57,212 nucleotides of DNA from Hyphomicrobiales bacterium. GTDB taxonomy: Bacteria; Pseudomonadota; Alphaproteobacteria; Rhizobiales; Rhizobiaceae. The translations under genes and the position numbers were made by a program. Positions 14,599 through 23,171 of the stretch are shown piece after piece; positions within the stretch are counted from its first letter, which is position 1; each line of letters opens with the position of its first letter. Location of the stretch: the NCBI GenBank assembly GCA_900471605.1, contig UCEY01000009.1, forward strand, positions 228,323 to 285,534. Reading direction: 5' to 3'. The notes beneath the pieces are model-generated. The model saw only the letters and a list, made by a program, of their open reading frames with translations. It searched no databases and had not been told where the DNA came from.

Positions 14599-14800
14599 CA
14601 CCAGCCTTTTCATCGGCCTGCACAAGCTTGCCGAACAGAATGGCGACGGGCTGGTGCCGGAGCTTTACGCGCTGCTGACCGCTCGGGCCGAAGCGGCTGC
14701 GGATATGACCAATGTAGTGGTGCTGCCGAAATCTCCAAAGGCCGCTTTGGCGGATGTTGCCAAGGGCGAGAGCGCCCGGGTGCTGGCCTTCAGGCGGTAG
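14576..14800 (+). CDS. Hypothetical small protein coupled to DUF2325 gene
   Basis: A 74-aa protein, start overlapping the DUF2325 gene by 23 bases with AAGGAA as ribosome site (a second ATG follows at 14579). The N-terminal half is probably helical (SLFIGLHKLAEQNGDGLVPELYALLTARAEAAADMTNVVVLP) and the C-terminus basic (VLAFRR). I do not recognise the family. Overlap and reading direction suggest translational coupling and a shared function with the DUF2325 protein. The following 173 bases to 14973 hold no gene I can support. Confidence 0.65.
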   Translation: MMNEERRDTSLFIGLHKLAEQNGDGLVPELYALLTARAEAAADMTNVVVLPKSPKAALADVAKGESARVLAFRR

Positions 14801-14973
14801 GCCAAGTCCCGTCCGGTCATTTCGCTGCAGGACCAAGCCATCACATATGGGACATGAGCGGGCGCTGCGGTTCGAACCCTCGCCACAAGGGGAAGGGGTT
14901 CCACGCGGCCGCTCGCCCTCATGCGATTCCTTGGCCAATCCTCGAGGGAGGGTCCGAAGGCCAGAAGTGCCTC

Positions 14974-15345
14974 TTAAGCCTCCGGCACCCTGAAAAACGC
15001 CCCTACAGCCATCACCAGCCAGCCCAGCATCATCCCCGTTCCGCCGAGCGGTGCGGCCATCGGGAACAGCCGGTCGCCGAGATAATGGCGGGCCAGCAGA
15101 TCGCCGGCGAAGATGATCGTGCCGAGACCGAGCACCAGCGCGGCAAGCGTCGCGGTGCGAAAATACCGGTGGCCGATATAGAGGCCCAGCAGAACCGGCG
15201 CATGCGCCAGGCACATGGTCGAGGCGGATCCAAGGAACGTGGTGTCGCCGCCATGGCTTGCCGCTGCTGCGAGCGCGACGCCGGCCGCCCCCATGAGGCC
15301 GCTCACAAACAGAATCAACGGCCTCAGTTTATGGAGTCTTTCCAA
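14974..15345 (-). CDS. DUF423 family membrane protein
   Basis: A 123-aa inner-membrane protein with four hydrophobic helices. It shows the DUF423 pattern: an early [17 protein letters not shown] segment, [10 protein letters not shown], and a late [29 protein letters not shown]. Only a TTG codon fits as start (15343-15345), with AAGGA eight bases before it, inside the end of the hemoglobin gene. Stop and start of the two genes are five bases apart, so they form an operon. Function unknown. Confidence 0.8.
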   Translation of the reverse strand: MERLHKLRPLILFVSGLMGAAGVALAAAASHGGDTTFLGSASTMCLAHAPVLLGLYIGHRYFRTATLAALVLGLGTIIFAGDLLARHYLGDRLFPMAAPLGGTGMMLGWLVMAVGAFFRVPEA

Positions 15346-15349
15346 CGGC

Positions 15350-15739
15350 CTATTCCTTGTTCTGCATGTGGAAGGCCAGCCGTTCGATCGGCGGCCAGAT
15401 GATCTCGCGCAGTTTCGGATTTTCGATCGTCTCTTCCATGGCGAGACGGAAGCAGAGCATCCATTCGTCACGCTCGAGAGGACCGATCGCCGCGCCGAAA
15501 TGGCGCGAGCGCAGCCGAGGATGGCCATGCTTTTCCACATAGACCGGCGGGCCGCCGAGATAACCGGTGAGATAGTCGTAGAGTTTGGCTTCGCTGCCCT
15601 CCAGGCTCGACGGATGGACGGCGCGGCAATGGGCGGCCTCCGGCAGCGTGTCCATCAGCTCGTAAAAGCGCTTGACCAGCGCCCGCACCGTCGCGTCGCC
15701 GCCGATCGCCTCGTAAAGTGTGATGGTTTCGTCCGCCAT
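15350..15739 (-). CDS. glbO: Group II truncated hemoglobin
   Basis: A 129-aa heme protein. Family residues are visible: Tyr26 in KRFYELMD (B10), [11 protein letters not shown] with the proximal His80 (F8), and RDEWMLCF with Trp93 (G8) that marks groups II and III. The length and the HP.LR.RH spacing indicate group II (TrHbO). Such globins bind O2, NO or H2S and often protect against nitrosative or oxidative stress. It precedes a DUF423 gene in one operon, and a 59-aa gene lies 128 bases upstream on the same strand. Substrate is not deducible. Confidence 0.88.
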   Translation of the reverse strand: MADETITLYEAIGGDATVRALVKRFYELMDTLPEAAHCRAVHPSSLEGSEAKLYDYLTGYLGGPPVYVEKHGHPRLRSRHFGAAIGPLERDEWMLCFRLAMEETIENPKLREIIWPPIERLAFHMQNKE

Positions 15740-15867
15740 GCCGTCCGGCCCGCTTTTCCCGATTGTTCCGAACGGTGTTACCGATCGATGCCTGGGCGGG
15801 CAAGCGCCACGGCGTCGCAGACCGGGGCCTCAGTCGTTTTCAAGCGCCCATGCAAGAGGCTCGCCGG

Positions 15868-16047
15868 TTATTCCGACCCGGCATCCACCTCTTTGGCATC
15901 CGGCTCGGCAAGCGAGCCAGCGCCGGGCGTTTTCTCCCGGTCGATCAGACGCTCCTTGGCGTGTGGCCCGGCCGGGGGATGGTTGGATGTCTTTACCGGT
16001 TTTTCTGTGTGCTCGATGGTTTCCTGTGCAGTCCGGTCTTCAGCCAT
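15868..16047 (-). CDS. Conserved-looking hydrophilic 59-aa protein
   Basis: Minus-strand frame from ATG 16045-16047 (GAAGGAG upstream, ideal spacing) to TAA at 15868. The 59-aa product begins [19 protein letters not shown] and contains [20 protein letters not shown] and [11 protein letters not shown]. It is charged, proline/glycine-rich and lacks hydrophobic segments, so probably disordered and cytosolic. The sequence style ([10 protein letters not shown] ... TPGAGSL) recalls small conserved Rhizobiales proteins of unknown function; this is recollection, not a search. Same strand as the hemoglobin gene 128 bases downstream. Confidence 0.7.
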   Translation of the reverse strand: MAEDRTAQETIEHTEKPVKTSNHPPAGPHAKERLIDREKTPGAGSLAEPDAKEVDAGSE

Positions 16048-16156
16048 ATCCGCTCCTTCGACGTTTCGGTTCAGGAAACCAACGTCGGGGGAAGACAGGA
16101 GTTCCGAGGTACGGCGCCTCTGCGAAACATGCCGTCGCCGGCGGCCTGGAAAGCGG

Positions 16157-16186
16157 AAGGCGGAACCGGGGAGAGCCCCGGTTCCG
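16157..16186 (-). terminator. Hairpin terminator after the sugar ABC operon
   Basis: Perfect 13-bp stem GGCGGAACCGGGG / CCCCGGTTCCGCC with an AGAG loop, 57 bases beyond the xylG stop in its reading direction. The T tract after it is weak (TTCCGCTTTCC), so termination efficiency is uncertain. Confidence 0.6.
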
Positions 16187-16242
16187 CCGCTGCGGCCCCC
16201 TTCGTCAGCGGCGGGTTTCGAAGGGCAGGCGCAATTTTGCGG

Positions 16243-17028
16243 TCACACGACCTTCATGGCGCCGGGGCCGGGCGTGGCGCCCGGAGGCACCTTGCCGAGG
16301 ATGATCATGCCGAGCACCTCGTCCTTGGTGACGTCTTCGGTGCGGGCATGGCCGACCACCTTGCCGTTCTTCATCACGAAGACACGGTCCGCGAGGTCGA
16401 AGACGTCGTGGATGTCGTGGCTGATCAGGAAGATGCCGATGCCTTCGCGCTTCAGCTGCTTGATCAGATCGCCGACCTGCGCCGTCTCCTGCGGTCCGAG
16501 CGCTGCCGTCGGCTCGTCCATGATCAGGATGCGGGCGTCGAACAGGATGGCGCGGGCGATCGCCACCGATTGCCGCTGGCCGCCGGACAGCGCCTTCACC
16601 GGCTCCTTGAATCGCTTGAAGTTGGGGTTCAGGCGGCCCATCACCTCGCGGGCGCTGGCCTCCATGGCAACGTCGTCGAGCGTGCCCCACTTGGTCTGCA
16701 GTTCGCGGCCGAGATAGAGATTGGCGGCGGCATCGACGTTGTCGGCGACGGCGAGCGTCTGGTAGATCGTCTCGATGCCGTATTTCTTGGCGTCGCGCGG
16801 GTTGCGGATATCGGCGGTCTCGCCGTTGATCATGATGTCGCCGTTGTCGCGCTTGTAGGCGCCCGACAGGATCTTGATCAGCGTCGACTTGCCGGCGCCG
16901 TTATGGCCGAGCAGAGCCACGACCTCGCCGGGGAAAAGATCGACCGAGGCATTCTCGACAGCGTGGATCCCGCCGAAGGAGATGGAAATGTTCTTCATTT
17001 CCACGAGCGGAGTGGTTTGTTCCGTCAC
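16243..17028 (-). CDS. xylG: Sugar ABC transporter ATPase, single cassette (XylG/FrcA-like)
   Basis: A 261-aa ATPase energising sugar import at the inner membrane. Walker [10 protein letters not shown] is at residues about 41-49, signature [14 protein letters not shown] near 145-158, Walker [13 protein letters not shown] near 166-177, and the switch histidine in [11 protein letters not shown]. Only one nucleotide-binding domain is present, unlike E. coli XylG with two in about 510 aa; the form matches rhizobial FrcA-type ATPases. Downstream of xylH by 14 bases. Substrate is inferred as xylose or a related pentose from XylF. Confidence 0.88.
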   Translation of the reverse strand: MTEQTTPLVEMKNISISFGGIHAVENASVDLFPGEVVALLGHNGAGKSTLIKILSGAYKRDNGDIMINGETADIRNPRDAKKYGIETIYQTLAVADNVDAAANLYLGRELQTKWGTLDDVAMEASAREVMGRLNPNFKRFKEPVKALSGGQRQSVAIARAILFDARILIMDEPTAALGPQETAQVGDLIKQLKREGIGIFLISHDIHDVFDLADRVFVMKNGKVVGHARTEDVTKDEVLGMIILGKVPPGATPGPGAMKVV

Positions 17029-17042
17029 GATGAAAACTCCTG

Positions 17043-18368
17043 TTATTTGGCGCGAGAACGATAGACGGTGTCGAGCCAGACGGCCGTGACGAGCACCATG
17101 CCGACGACGATGCGCTGGAACGGCGAATCGATGCCGAGCAGCACCATGCCGGACTGAAGCGACTGCATGACGAGCGCACCGAGCATGGCGCCGGCGATCG
17201 ACCCCATGCCGCCGGCAAGCGAGGTGCCGCCGATGACCGCTGCGGCGATCGTGTAGAGCTCATCGAGCTCGCCCTGCGCATTGGTGGCGGCGTTGAGGCG
17301 GGCGGTGGAGATCGCCGCCGCGATAGCGCAGAGCATGCCCATCAGCGCGAAGATCTTGACCGTCACCCAGCGGGTCTTGATGCCGGCGAGTTCTGCTGCT
17401 TCCGGATTGCCGCCGATCGCAAAGACATAACGGCCGAAGCGCAGGCGGGTGGCGATGAAGGTCATGACGATGCCGACGGCGATCGCCATCAGCACGGGTA
17501 TGGCGATACCCTGCGAGATCAGCAGCCCGCCTTCCGGCCAGGCGATATTGTTCGCCTCGGCATAGCGGCGGGCGATGTTGATCGGCCAGTAATAGTCGTT
17601 GGCGATCGAGACCGCGCCGAGCACGATGATGCAGCCGAGCGCGACCAGCACGTATTCCGCCCAGACCGGCCGGCGCGGGAAGGAGAAGCGCTTGCGCTGG
17701 CGGCGGGCGTTGATGATCGCCGCGATGATGGCGAGACAGGCGATGCCGCCGACGATCCAGCTCCAGGTGGCGCCGATCGAGCCTTCGGTGCCGCCGCCCA
17801 TCAGGCGGAAGTTGACATCCATCGGCGCGACCGTCTGGCCGCTCGTCACGAACCAGGTGGCGCCGCGCCAGATCAGCAGGCCGCCGAGCGTGACGATGAA
17901 GGACGGCACGCCGAGGAAGGCGATGATGACGCCGTGCAGCGTACCGATCAGCGCGCCGACGATCAGACCGCCGGCGAGCGCGATGATCCAGATCGCCGGG
18001 TGATCGAAGCCGAGCAGTTCGGGCAGAAGTCGCGACTGCAGGACCCCCATGATCATGCCGGTGAAGCCGAGGATCGAACCGACCGAAAGGTCGATGTTGC
18101 GGGTGACGATGACGAGCACCATGCCGGTCGCCATGACGGCGACCGAGGCGGTCTGCACCGAAAGGTTCCACAGGTTGCGCGGCGTCAGGAAGAGGCCGCC
18201 CGTCAGGATGTGGAACCCGACCCAGATGATCAGCAGCGCGCCGATCATGCCGAGCATGCGCGTGTCGATCTCGGTGGCGCGAAAGAAACGGGCGACGAAA
18301 TTGCCGTCCGCCTGTCCCGTCGCTGCCGATGTCTTGGAATTGGTTGTGGATTGCATCGTCTCGGCCAT
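17043..18368 (-). CDS. xylH: Xylose-type ABC transporter permease
   Basis: A 441-aa inner-membrane permease of the ribose/xylose (BPD_transp_2) class with at least ten hydrophobic helices. Hallmarks: [31 protein letters not shown] in the first third, [17 protein letters not shown], and the cytoplasmic coupling segment [13 protein letters not shown]. Its length agrees with XylH rather than RbsC (about 320 aa). The gap to xylF holds a hairpin-plus-T attenuator, so permease and ATPase are probably made at lower level than the binding protein. The far C-terminus ends RSRAK. Confidence 0.9.
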   Translation of the reverse strand: MAETMQSTTNSKTSAATGQADGNFVARFFRATEIDTRMLGMIGALLIIWVGFHILTGGLFLTPRNLWNLSVQTASVAVMATGMVLVIVTRNIDLSVGSILGFTGMIMGVLQSRLLPELLGFDHPAIWIIALAGGLIVGALIGTLHGVIIAFLGVPSFIVTLGGLLIWRGATWFVTSGQTVAPMDVNFRLMGGGTEGSIGATWSWIVGGIACLAIIAAIINARRQRKRFSFPRRPVWAEYVLVALGCIIVLGAVSIANDYYWPINIARRYAEANNIAWPEGGLLISQGIAIPVLMAIAVGIVMTFIATRLRFGRYVFAIGGNPEAAELAGIKTRWVTVKIFALMGMLCAIAAAISTARLNAATNAQGELDELYTIAAAVIGGTSLAGGMGSIAGAMLGALVMQSLQSGMVLLGIDSPFQRIVVGMVLVTAVWLDTVYRSRAK

Positions 18369-18503
18369 GTTTCGCCGTTCCCCACTTTTAACGAGGCGCC
18401 GCGGCTCTCAAAGGATCGAGCCGGATCGCGCCTCCGTGACGTTCAGCCGCCGGGTCACCCGCCGGGGGTGCCTTCTATGCGGCCGCGCCATCTTACGCCG
18501 AAA

Positions 18504-18537
18504 ACCGACGCCGCGGCAGAAGTGCTGCGGCGTCGGT
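18504..18537 (-). terminator. Intra-operon attenuator between xylF and xylH
   Basis: On the minus strand, ACCGACGCCGC / GCGGCGTCGGT (11-bp perfect stem, 12-base loop) is followed directly by TTTT. It lies 28 bases after the xylF stop and would let most transcripts end after the binding protein gene. Confidence 0.82.
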
Positions 18538-18565
18538 GAGTTTATCGTCTGCGCACAGCCATGCG

Positions 18566-19606
18566 TTACTTGCAGGCAGCCACTGCGCCGGCCTTGACGC
18601 CCTGGCAGGCTTCAGCCTTGCTGATCCAGCCGGCCTCGATGACGACGTTCAGGTTGTCCTTGGTGATCGCCTGCGGCTTGAGGAAGACCGACTGCATCTT
18701 CACCTTCTTCGGACCGCCTTCGAAGGTCTGGACGCCCTTGATCTCGGTCAGCTTCTTGCCGCCGGCAAGGGCCAGAGCGATTTCAGCGGCGTTCTTGCCG
18801 AGCTCGCGCGAGTCCTTCCAGACGGAGACCGTCTGGGTGCCGAGCGCGACGCGGTTCAGGGCAGCCTTGTCGGCGTCCTGGCCGGAAACCGGAACGGAAC
18901 CGGCAAGGCCCTGGGCGTCGAGGGCAGCTATCGCGCCGCCGGCGGTGCCGTCATTGGAAGCCACGACAGCATCGACCTTGTTGTTGTTCTTGGTCAGGAA
19001 CTGTTCCATGTTCTTCTGGGCGTTTTCCGGCTTCCAGCCGTCGGTATAGGCTTCGCCGACATTCTTGATCTTGCCGCCGTCGATCGCGGCCTTCAGCACT
19101 TCCATCTGGCCGGCGAACAGGAAGTCGGCGTTCGGATCGGAAGAGGAGCCCTTGATGAAGACGTAGTTGCCTTCAGGCTTCGCCTTGAAGACGCCCTGCG
19201 CCTGCAGGCGGCCGACTTCCTTGTTGTCGAAGGTGATGTAGAAGGCGGCCGGGTTCTCGATCAGGCGGTCGTAACCGACGACCGGGATGCCTTCGGCGGT
19301 TGCCTTTTCGACGGCCGGGCCGATGGCGCTCGAATCCTGCGTCAGGACGATCAGGGCGTTGGCGCCCTGCGAGATCAGCGACTCGACGTCGGTGAGCTGC
19401 TTTGCGGCGGACGACTGGGCATCAGCGGAAATATACTTGGCGCCGGCAGCTTCGAGTGCCTTCTTGATGGCGGCTTCGTCGGTCTTCCAACGCTCTTCCT
19501 GGAAGTTCGACCAGGAAACGCCGACGACGAGATTGGCCGCCATGGTGGCGGTGTGCATGGAAACGAGGATGGCCGCGCCGGCCATCAGCTTGACGAATGA
19601 TCTCAT
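18566..19606 (-). CDS. xylF: Xylose-binding periplasmic protein
   Basis: A 346-aa periplasmic sugar-binding protein with a signal peptide (residues 1 to about 23, ending ATMAA). XylF-like segments: [40 protein letters not shown], the [21 protein letters not shown] region, [20 protein letters not shown] and [14 protein letters not shown]. These parallel E. coli XylF closely enough to favour xylose over ribose or galactose. First gene of xylF-xylH-xylG, divergent from a ROK regulator with a palindromic operator in between. Confidence 0.9.
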   Translation of the reverse strand: MRSFVKLMAGAAILVSMHTATMAANLVVGVSWSNFQEERWKTDEAAIKKALEAAGAKYISADAQSSAAKQLTDVESLISQGANALIVLTQDSSAIGPAVEKATAEGIPVVGYDRLIENPAAFYITFDNKEVGRLQAQGVFKAKPEGNYVFIKGSSSDPNADFLFAGQMEVLKAAIDGGKIKNVGEAYTDGWKPENAQKNMEQFLTKNNNKVDAVVASNDGTAGGAIAALDAQGLAGSVPVSGQDADKAALNRVALGTQTVSVWKDSRELGKNAAEIALALAGGKKLTEIKGVQTFEGGPKKVKMQSVFLKPQAITKDNLNVVIEAGWISKAEACQGVKAGAVAACK

Positions 19607-19693
19607 AATGTCCTCCCGAGTGACGGCGGATGGGCCTTAGCCTCCGTGCTCTCCCCCCGCCAGATAACCTGCCTGAAAAAGCGTCGAAGCTTT

Positions 19694-19712
19694 TTTCTCG
19701 ACAGTCGAGAAA
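19694..19712. promoter_or_regulatory. Palindromic operator between xylF and ROK regulator
   Basis: Perfect 19-bp palindrome TTTCTCGAC-A-GTCGAGAAA, overlapping a second inverted repeat AAAAAGC-N6-GCTTTTT (19676-19695). It lies 87 bases upstream of xylF and 95 upstream of the ROK gene. Probable binding site of the ROK repressor; binding is inferred. Confidence 0.72.
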
Positions 19713-19807
19713 TTAGATGTCAGAGATTCCGGATGCTGTCAATCGGCTCTTGTGGAGGACAAGGCACTGCCGTATCGACAGACGGAGTGAGGGAGGCGGC
19801 AAGCGGA

Positions 19808-21034
19808 ATGCTGGCGAAATCGAGCACGGAACTGGTCCGGCAGCAGAACAGCGCGCTCGTGCTGTCTGCGCTGCGTCGCCATGGCCGGCTCGCGCATACG
19901 GAAATCTCCGATGCGACGGGGCTGGCGTCGGCCACGATCTCGTCGATCACCGCCGATCTGGAACGCGCCCGCATCATCGAAAAGAGCGAGCAGCAGGCGA
20001 CCGTCGGCCGCGGCCGGCCGCGCGTCCTGTTCAGCCAGCGGCGCAATTGCGGCTATCTGATCACCGTCATCATCTCGTCGGACAGCATCCAGTATTCGCT
20101 GGTCGATTATGCCGGGACGCTGCTCGACCGGTTCACAGAACCGCGCGGGGAGGGCGGTACGGCTGCCTTCCTCGCCGCCATCTCGGCGGCACTGATACGG
20201 GTCGCGGAGCGTTCCCGGATAGATCGCGGCAGCGTGCTGCTCGTTTCGGTCAGCAGCAAGGGACTGGCGCATCCGACAGAACCGGTGCTCGTCTGGTCGC
20301 CGGTCTTCGGTTCGCAGCCGGTCGATTTCGCAGCGGCGCTGAAAGACGGCTGGCAGGCCAAGGTCATCCTCAACAACGAGACGCTGCTGGTGGCCGGCGC
20401 GCTGCTCGAAAGGGAAGTGAAGACGCGAGGCGGTGGCGAGCCGGTTCTGGCCGCGCTCTCGCTCGGCCACAGCATCGGGCTCGGGATCGCACGCAGGGCG
20501 CCTGCGGGCGTCCCGGAAATCTCGGCGCCGAATTTCGGGCACATGCTGCATATGCCGAACGGCGGCCTTTGTCGTTGCGGCGCACGGGGCTGCGTCGAGG
20601 CCTATGCCGGTTTCTACGCCATTCTGCGCGCCGCCTTCGAGGTGCCGATGGATACGATCCCGGCGAAATTCGTGCCGGTGGCGGAGATCGACAAGATCGC
20701 CACCCGCGCCCGGCAGGGCAACCGCATGGCGCAGCTTGCCTTCCGCCATGCCGGCGCGGCGCTCGGTTTCGGCCTTTCGCGGCTGCTCAGCCTGCATGGT
20801 CCCATGCCGGTCTTCATCACCGGCCCCGGCACGCGTTACCAGGATCTGCTGCAGGCAGGTATCGAGGAGGGGCTGGCGCAGACGCATGTGGTGCGGCTCG
20901 GCGGCATGCCGACACTCACCATCGTGGCGGACGAGCCCTCGCTGGTGTTCGAGGGGCATCTCAACCTTGCATTTTCGATCGTAGACCAGGATATCATCGG
21001 ATCACGCCAGAACATGCAGGCCGCCGGCGAATGA
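19808..21034 (+). CDS. ROK-family transcriptional regulator (XylR-like)
   Basis: A 408-aa repressor. N-terminal winged helix-turn-helix (residues about 8-75: VRQQNSALVLSALRRHGRLAHTEISD, then GLASATISSITADLERARII). A ROK domain follows, with the zinc-binding signature CRCGARGCVEAYA near 255-270 and an ATPase-like start near 80. Start chosen at 19808 because AGGGAGG lies ten bases upstream; the frame stays open further upstream but is not protein-like. Divergent from xylFHG, so it most likely represses the transporter and is relieved by xylose or a derivative. Confidence 0.86.
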   Translation: MLAKSSTELVRQQNSALVLSALRRHGRLAHTEISDATGLASATISSITADLERARIIEKSEQQATVGRGRPRVLFSQRRNCGYLITVIISSDSIQYSLVDYAGTLLDRFTEPRGEGGTAAFLAAISAALIRVAERSRIDRGSVLLVSVSSKGLAHPTEPVLVWSPVFGSQPVDFAAALKDGWQAKVILNNETLLVAGALLEREVKTRGGGEPVLAALSLGHSIGLGIARRAPAGVPEISAPNFGHMLHMPNGGLCRCGARGCVEAYAGFYAILRAAFEVPMDTIPAKFVPVAEIDKIATRARQGNRMAQLAFRHAGAALGFGLSRLLSLHGPMPVFITGPGTRYQDLLQAGIEEGLAQTHVVRLGGMPTLTIVADEPSLVFEGHLNLAFSIVDQDIIGSRQNMQAAGE

Positions 21035-21065
21035 CACGTGGCGACGACAGGGCGGGAGTGAGACC

Positions 21066-21278
21066 ATGATCGATCCGAACCATCCCTTTTACCAGCCGCT
21101 GTGGCGCCGGGTGCTGATTCCGGCCGTGTGCGCCGCCTGGGCGATATTCGAACTGGTCGCCGGCGAACCTTTGTGGGCCGTCATCGTCGGCGCCACCGGG
21201 GCTTATGCCACCTACAAGCTGTTCATCGAGAAGAGGAAGCCGCCGGTCGAGAAGCCGGCCGACGATTCGCAGGACTGA
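21066..21278 (+). CDS. Small two-helix membrane protein
   Basis: A 70-aa protein with two probable membrane helices (about residues 15-32 RVLIPAVCAAWAIFELV and 35-52 PLWAVIVGATGAYATYKLF) and a charged tail rich in Lys, Pro and Asp. It follows the ROK gene by 31 bases on the same strand and is likely co-transcribed with it. The ATG has GGGAG eight bases upstream. No family recognised. A role in sugar uptake cannot be claimed from position alone. Confidence 0.72.
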   Translation: MIDPNHPFYQPLWRRVLIPAVCAAWAIFELVAGEPLWAVIVGATGAYATYKLFIEKRKPPVEKPADDSQD

Positions 21279-21286
21279 GCTTTCCT

Positions 21287-21766
21287 CTAGCGCCAGAACA
21301 ATCCCTTGATCGCGGTGTCGATCAGCAGGTTGGCGGTCTTCATGCGGGTATTGGCGTTTTCCCGGAATTCCGGCGCGACGCTGTCGGGATGGTTGGCCTT
21401 GGCGAAATGACGGCGCTTCTCGCCAAGCGTCGCCTCGGTATCGGCAGAGGTGATGGCCAGTTCTTCCGCGATCTCCTCGGTCGTCAGGCGCAGCAGATGG
21501 GCGGGAAAGGCCGGCGCCGGCGGTTCTTCCGGCTCGGGCGCCGGATACTCCCGCTCCAGTTCGATTTCGGCGATGTCTGGAAGGAAGGCGAAATAGGCTT
21601 CGGTCCCGGCGGCGGCTACCGCCGGACCATCATCCGTCGGCGCGACGAAACCCATGCCGAGCCCCTTGATGCGGAAGCCCGTGCCGGCCTCTTCGGCCTC
21701 GTCATCGCCTTGCTCCTGTCTCAGCCGCGTCAGCACGGACTGGAAGACCGATTGCCCGAACAGCAT
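21287..21766 (-). CDS. J-domain-like protein with C-terminal HPD motif
   Basis: A 159-aa protein. The N-terminal 95 residues are acidic and proline-rich (PEPEEPPAPAFPAH). Residues about 95-155 resemble a J domain, with helix II/III around KRRHFAKANHPDSVA (HPD at 126-128) and a following helix FRENANTRMKTANLLIDTAI. The HPD tripeptide is how DnaJ-type proteins stimulate Hsp70. The J domain is C-terminal, unlike DnaJ, and no zinc-finger or G/F region is present. Convergent with the small membrane protein, eight bases apart. Partner unknown. Confidence 0.72.
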   Translation of the reverse strand: MLFGQSVFQSVLTRLRQEQGDDEAEEAGTGFRIKGLGMGFVAPTDDGPAVAAAGTEAYFAFLPDIAEIELEREYPAPEPEEPPAPAFPAHLLRLTTEEIAEELAITSADTEATLGEKRRHFAKANHPDSVAPEFRENANTRMKTANLLIDTAIKGLFWR

Positions 21767-22010
21767 GCTCCATCCTCGTTTTCGAAGCGGGATCAGAGCA
21801 TGCGGAGGTGGTGTCGGGCTTGCGACGTTTTCTTTCTCCCCTTGGAGAGAAGTGGTCAGAAAGACCGGATGAAGTGGTGTGGAGCGGCCCGGCGAACGTT
21901 GGAAATGAAACCGCAGAGCAAGATTGCGAAATCGGCTAGCAAATGTAGATCAACCAGCTCATTCAGGACGAGGATAATCCGAAAGAGACAATTGCGAGTG
22001 GAGGCGACAA

Positions 22011-22214
22011 ATGGCAGAAAAGTCGAACGTTGAGTGGGGGCCTTGCTGCTTCTGCGGCAAAAATATCCAAGCTGAGATGCCCGATCCCTTGCGGATTACT
22101 GCTGAGACGTCCGCAGGTAAATGGCAAGTCTGGTTCGCCCACGCAGAATGTTTCAAGAAGCGCTTGGCCGATCCGCCGGAGGCCCCGGGGTTCTTCAATC
22201 CGGCCCACTTCTGA
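22011..22214 (+). CDS. Small zinc-ribbon-like protein
   Basis: A 67-aa soluble protein. GPCCFCGKNI near residues 11-20 and HAECFKKRL near 44-52 give a Cys-x2-Cys ... His-x2-Cys set that could hold one zinc. GGAGG lies about eight bases before the ATG. I do not recognise a named family. It stands alone, with 244 bases upstream (21767-22010) that show no gene, and 87 bases downstream before the transglutaminase stop. Confidence 0.68.
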   Translation: MAEKSNVEWGPCCFCGKNIQAEMPDPLRITAETSAGKWQVWFAHAECFKKRLADPPEAPGFFNPAHF

Positions 22215-22301
22215 TTTGTGGCTTGGCCCCTCCCACGCGGCGGCTAGACGGCGCGTGGCTTCGGGCCTCTCTTGGAGCCAAGCCGGCCCGTTCGTAAGGC
22301 C

Positions 22302-23144
22302 CTAAGCCTGCGTCTGGCTCTGCCCCTGCTCATTCTGGCTCTGCGTCTGTCCCGCGGCCACTGTCAGCGACACCTTGAGGTTTTCGCCGGCCGGGCCGAG
22401 GCGGATGCCGGAGACGGGGGCGCAGTCGCGGTAGCAGAGGCCGGAAGCGACCCGCACGTAGCTGTCGTTCGGGCAGATCTTGTTCGAAGCGTCGAAGCCG
22501 ACCCAGCCAAGGCCCGGCAGAAACACTTCCGCCCAGGCATGGGTCGCCGCCTGTTCGGTCGTTCCTTCCATCAGCAGGTAGCCGGAAATGTAGCGCGCCG
22601 GGATGTCGAGCAGGCGGGCTGCGGCAAGGAAGATATGCGCATGGTCCTGGCAGACGCCACTCCGGGCCTCCAGCGCCTGTTCGGCCGTCGTCTCGGTGCC
22701 GGTCGCACCGGGTACATAGGCGACGGTCTCGTGGATCGTCTCCATCAGCGCATGCATCCTGGCAAGCTCGCTGTCGCCCGTCAGGCTCCTGGCGAGTTCG
22801 CGGACGAGCTTGCCGGGCTTGGTGAGCGCCGTTTCGCGCAGGAACAGCCAGAGCGGGCAGAAGCCCTGGTGCGGCCCGAACACGCCGGCGCGGTCCTCCG
22901 TCTCCACTTCGCCGGATGCGGTGATGCGGATCGTGTGCTCGGCACCTTCGGTCGAGACCAGCTCGACGCGGTTGCCGAACTGGTCGGCGTAACCCGCCTC
23001 GATCTTGGCGCCGTCGACGGTGATCGACCAGTTGACGACCTTCTGGCCGGGGCCGTCGACCGGCGTCAGCCTCAGGCGCTGCAGCGAATAGGGCACCGGC
23101 TCGTCGTAGAGATATTCGGTCGTATGGGAGATCTTCAGCCGCAT
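22302..23144 (-). CDS. Transglutaminase-like cysteine peptidase family protein
   Basis: A 280-aa protein with the bacterial transglutaminase N-terminal beta domain (residues about 1-80, HTTEYLYDEPV) and a transglutaminase core. The triad is visible: Cys165 in SGVCQDHAH, His202 in THAWAEV and Asp218 in VGFDASN. The last 20 residues are Gln/Ser-rich, a probable disordered tail. It is the third gene of a minus-strand set with a circularly permuted ATP-grasp protein and an alpha-E protein, a recurrent bacterial gene trio. Comparative genomics links the trio to peptide-bond formation and cleavage, but no substrate is established. Confidence 0.88.
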   Translation of the reverse strand: MRLKISHTTEYLYDEPVPYSLQRLRLTPVDGPGQKVVNWSITVDGAKIEAGYADQFGNRVELVSTEGAEHTIRITASGEVETEDRAGVFGPHQGFCPLWLFLRETALTKPGKLVRELARSLTGDSELARMHALMETIHETVAYVPGATGTETTAEQALEARSGVCQDHAHIFLAAARLLDIPARYISGYLLMEGTTEQAATHAWAEVFLPGLGWVGFDASNKICPNDSYVRVASGLCYRDCAPVSGIRLGPAGENLKVSLTVAAGQTQSQNEQGQSQTQA

Positions 23145-23171
23145 GTGCGGTAAATCCTGTGCCTGTTGGGC

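Noticed and set aside
14860..14885. GGTTCGAACCC resembling a tRNA T-loop
   Set aside because: No acceptor, D or anticodon stem can be built around it; probably chance.
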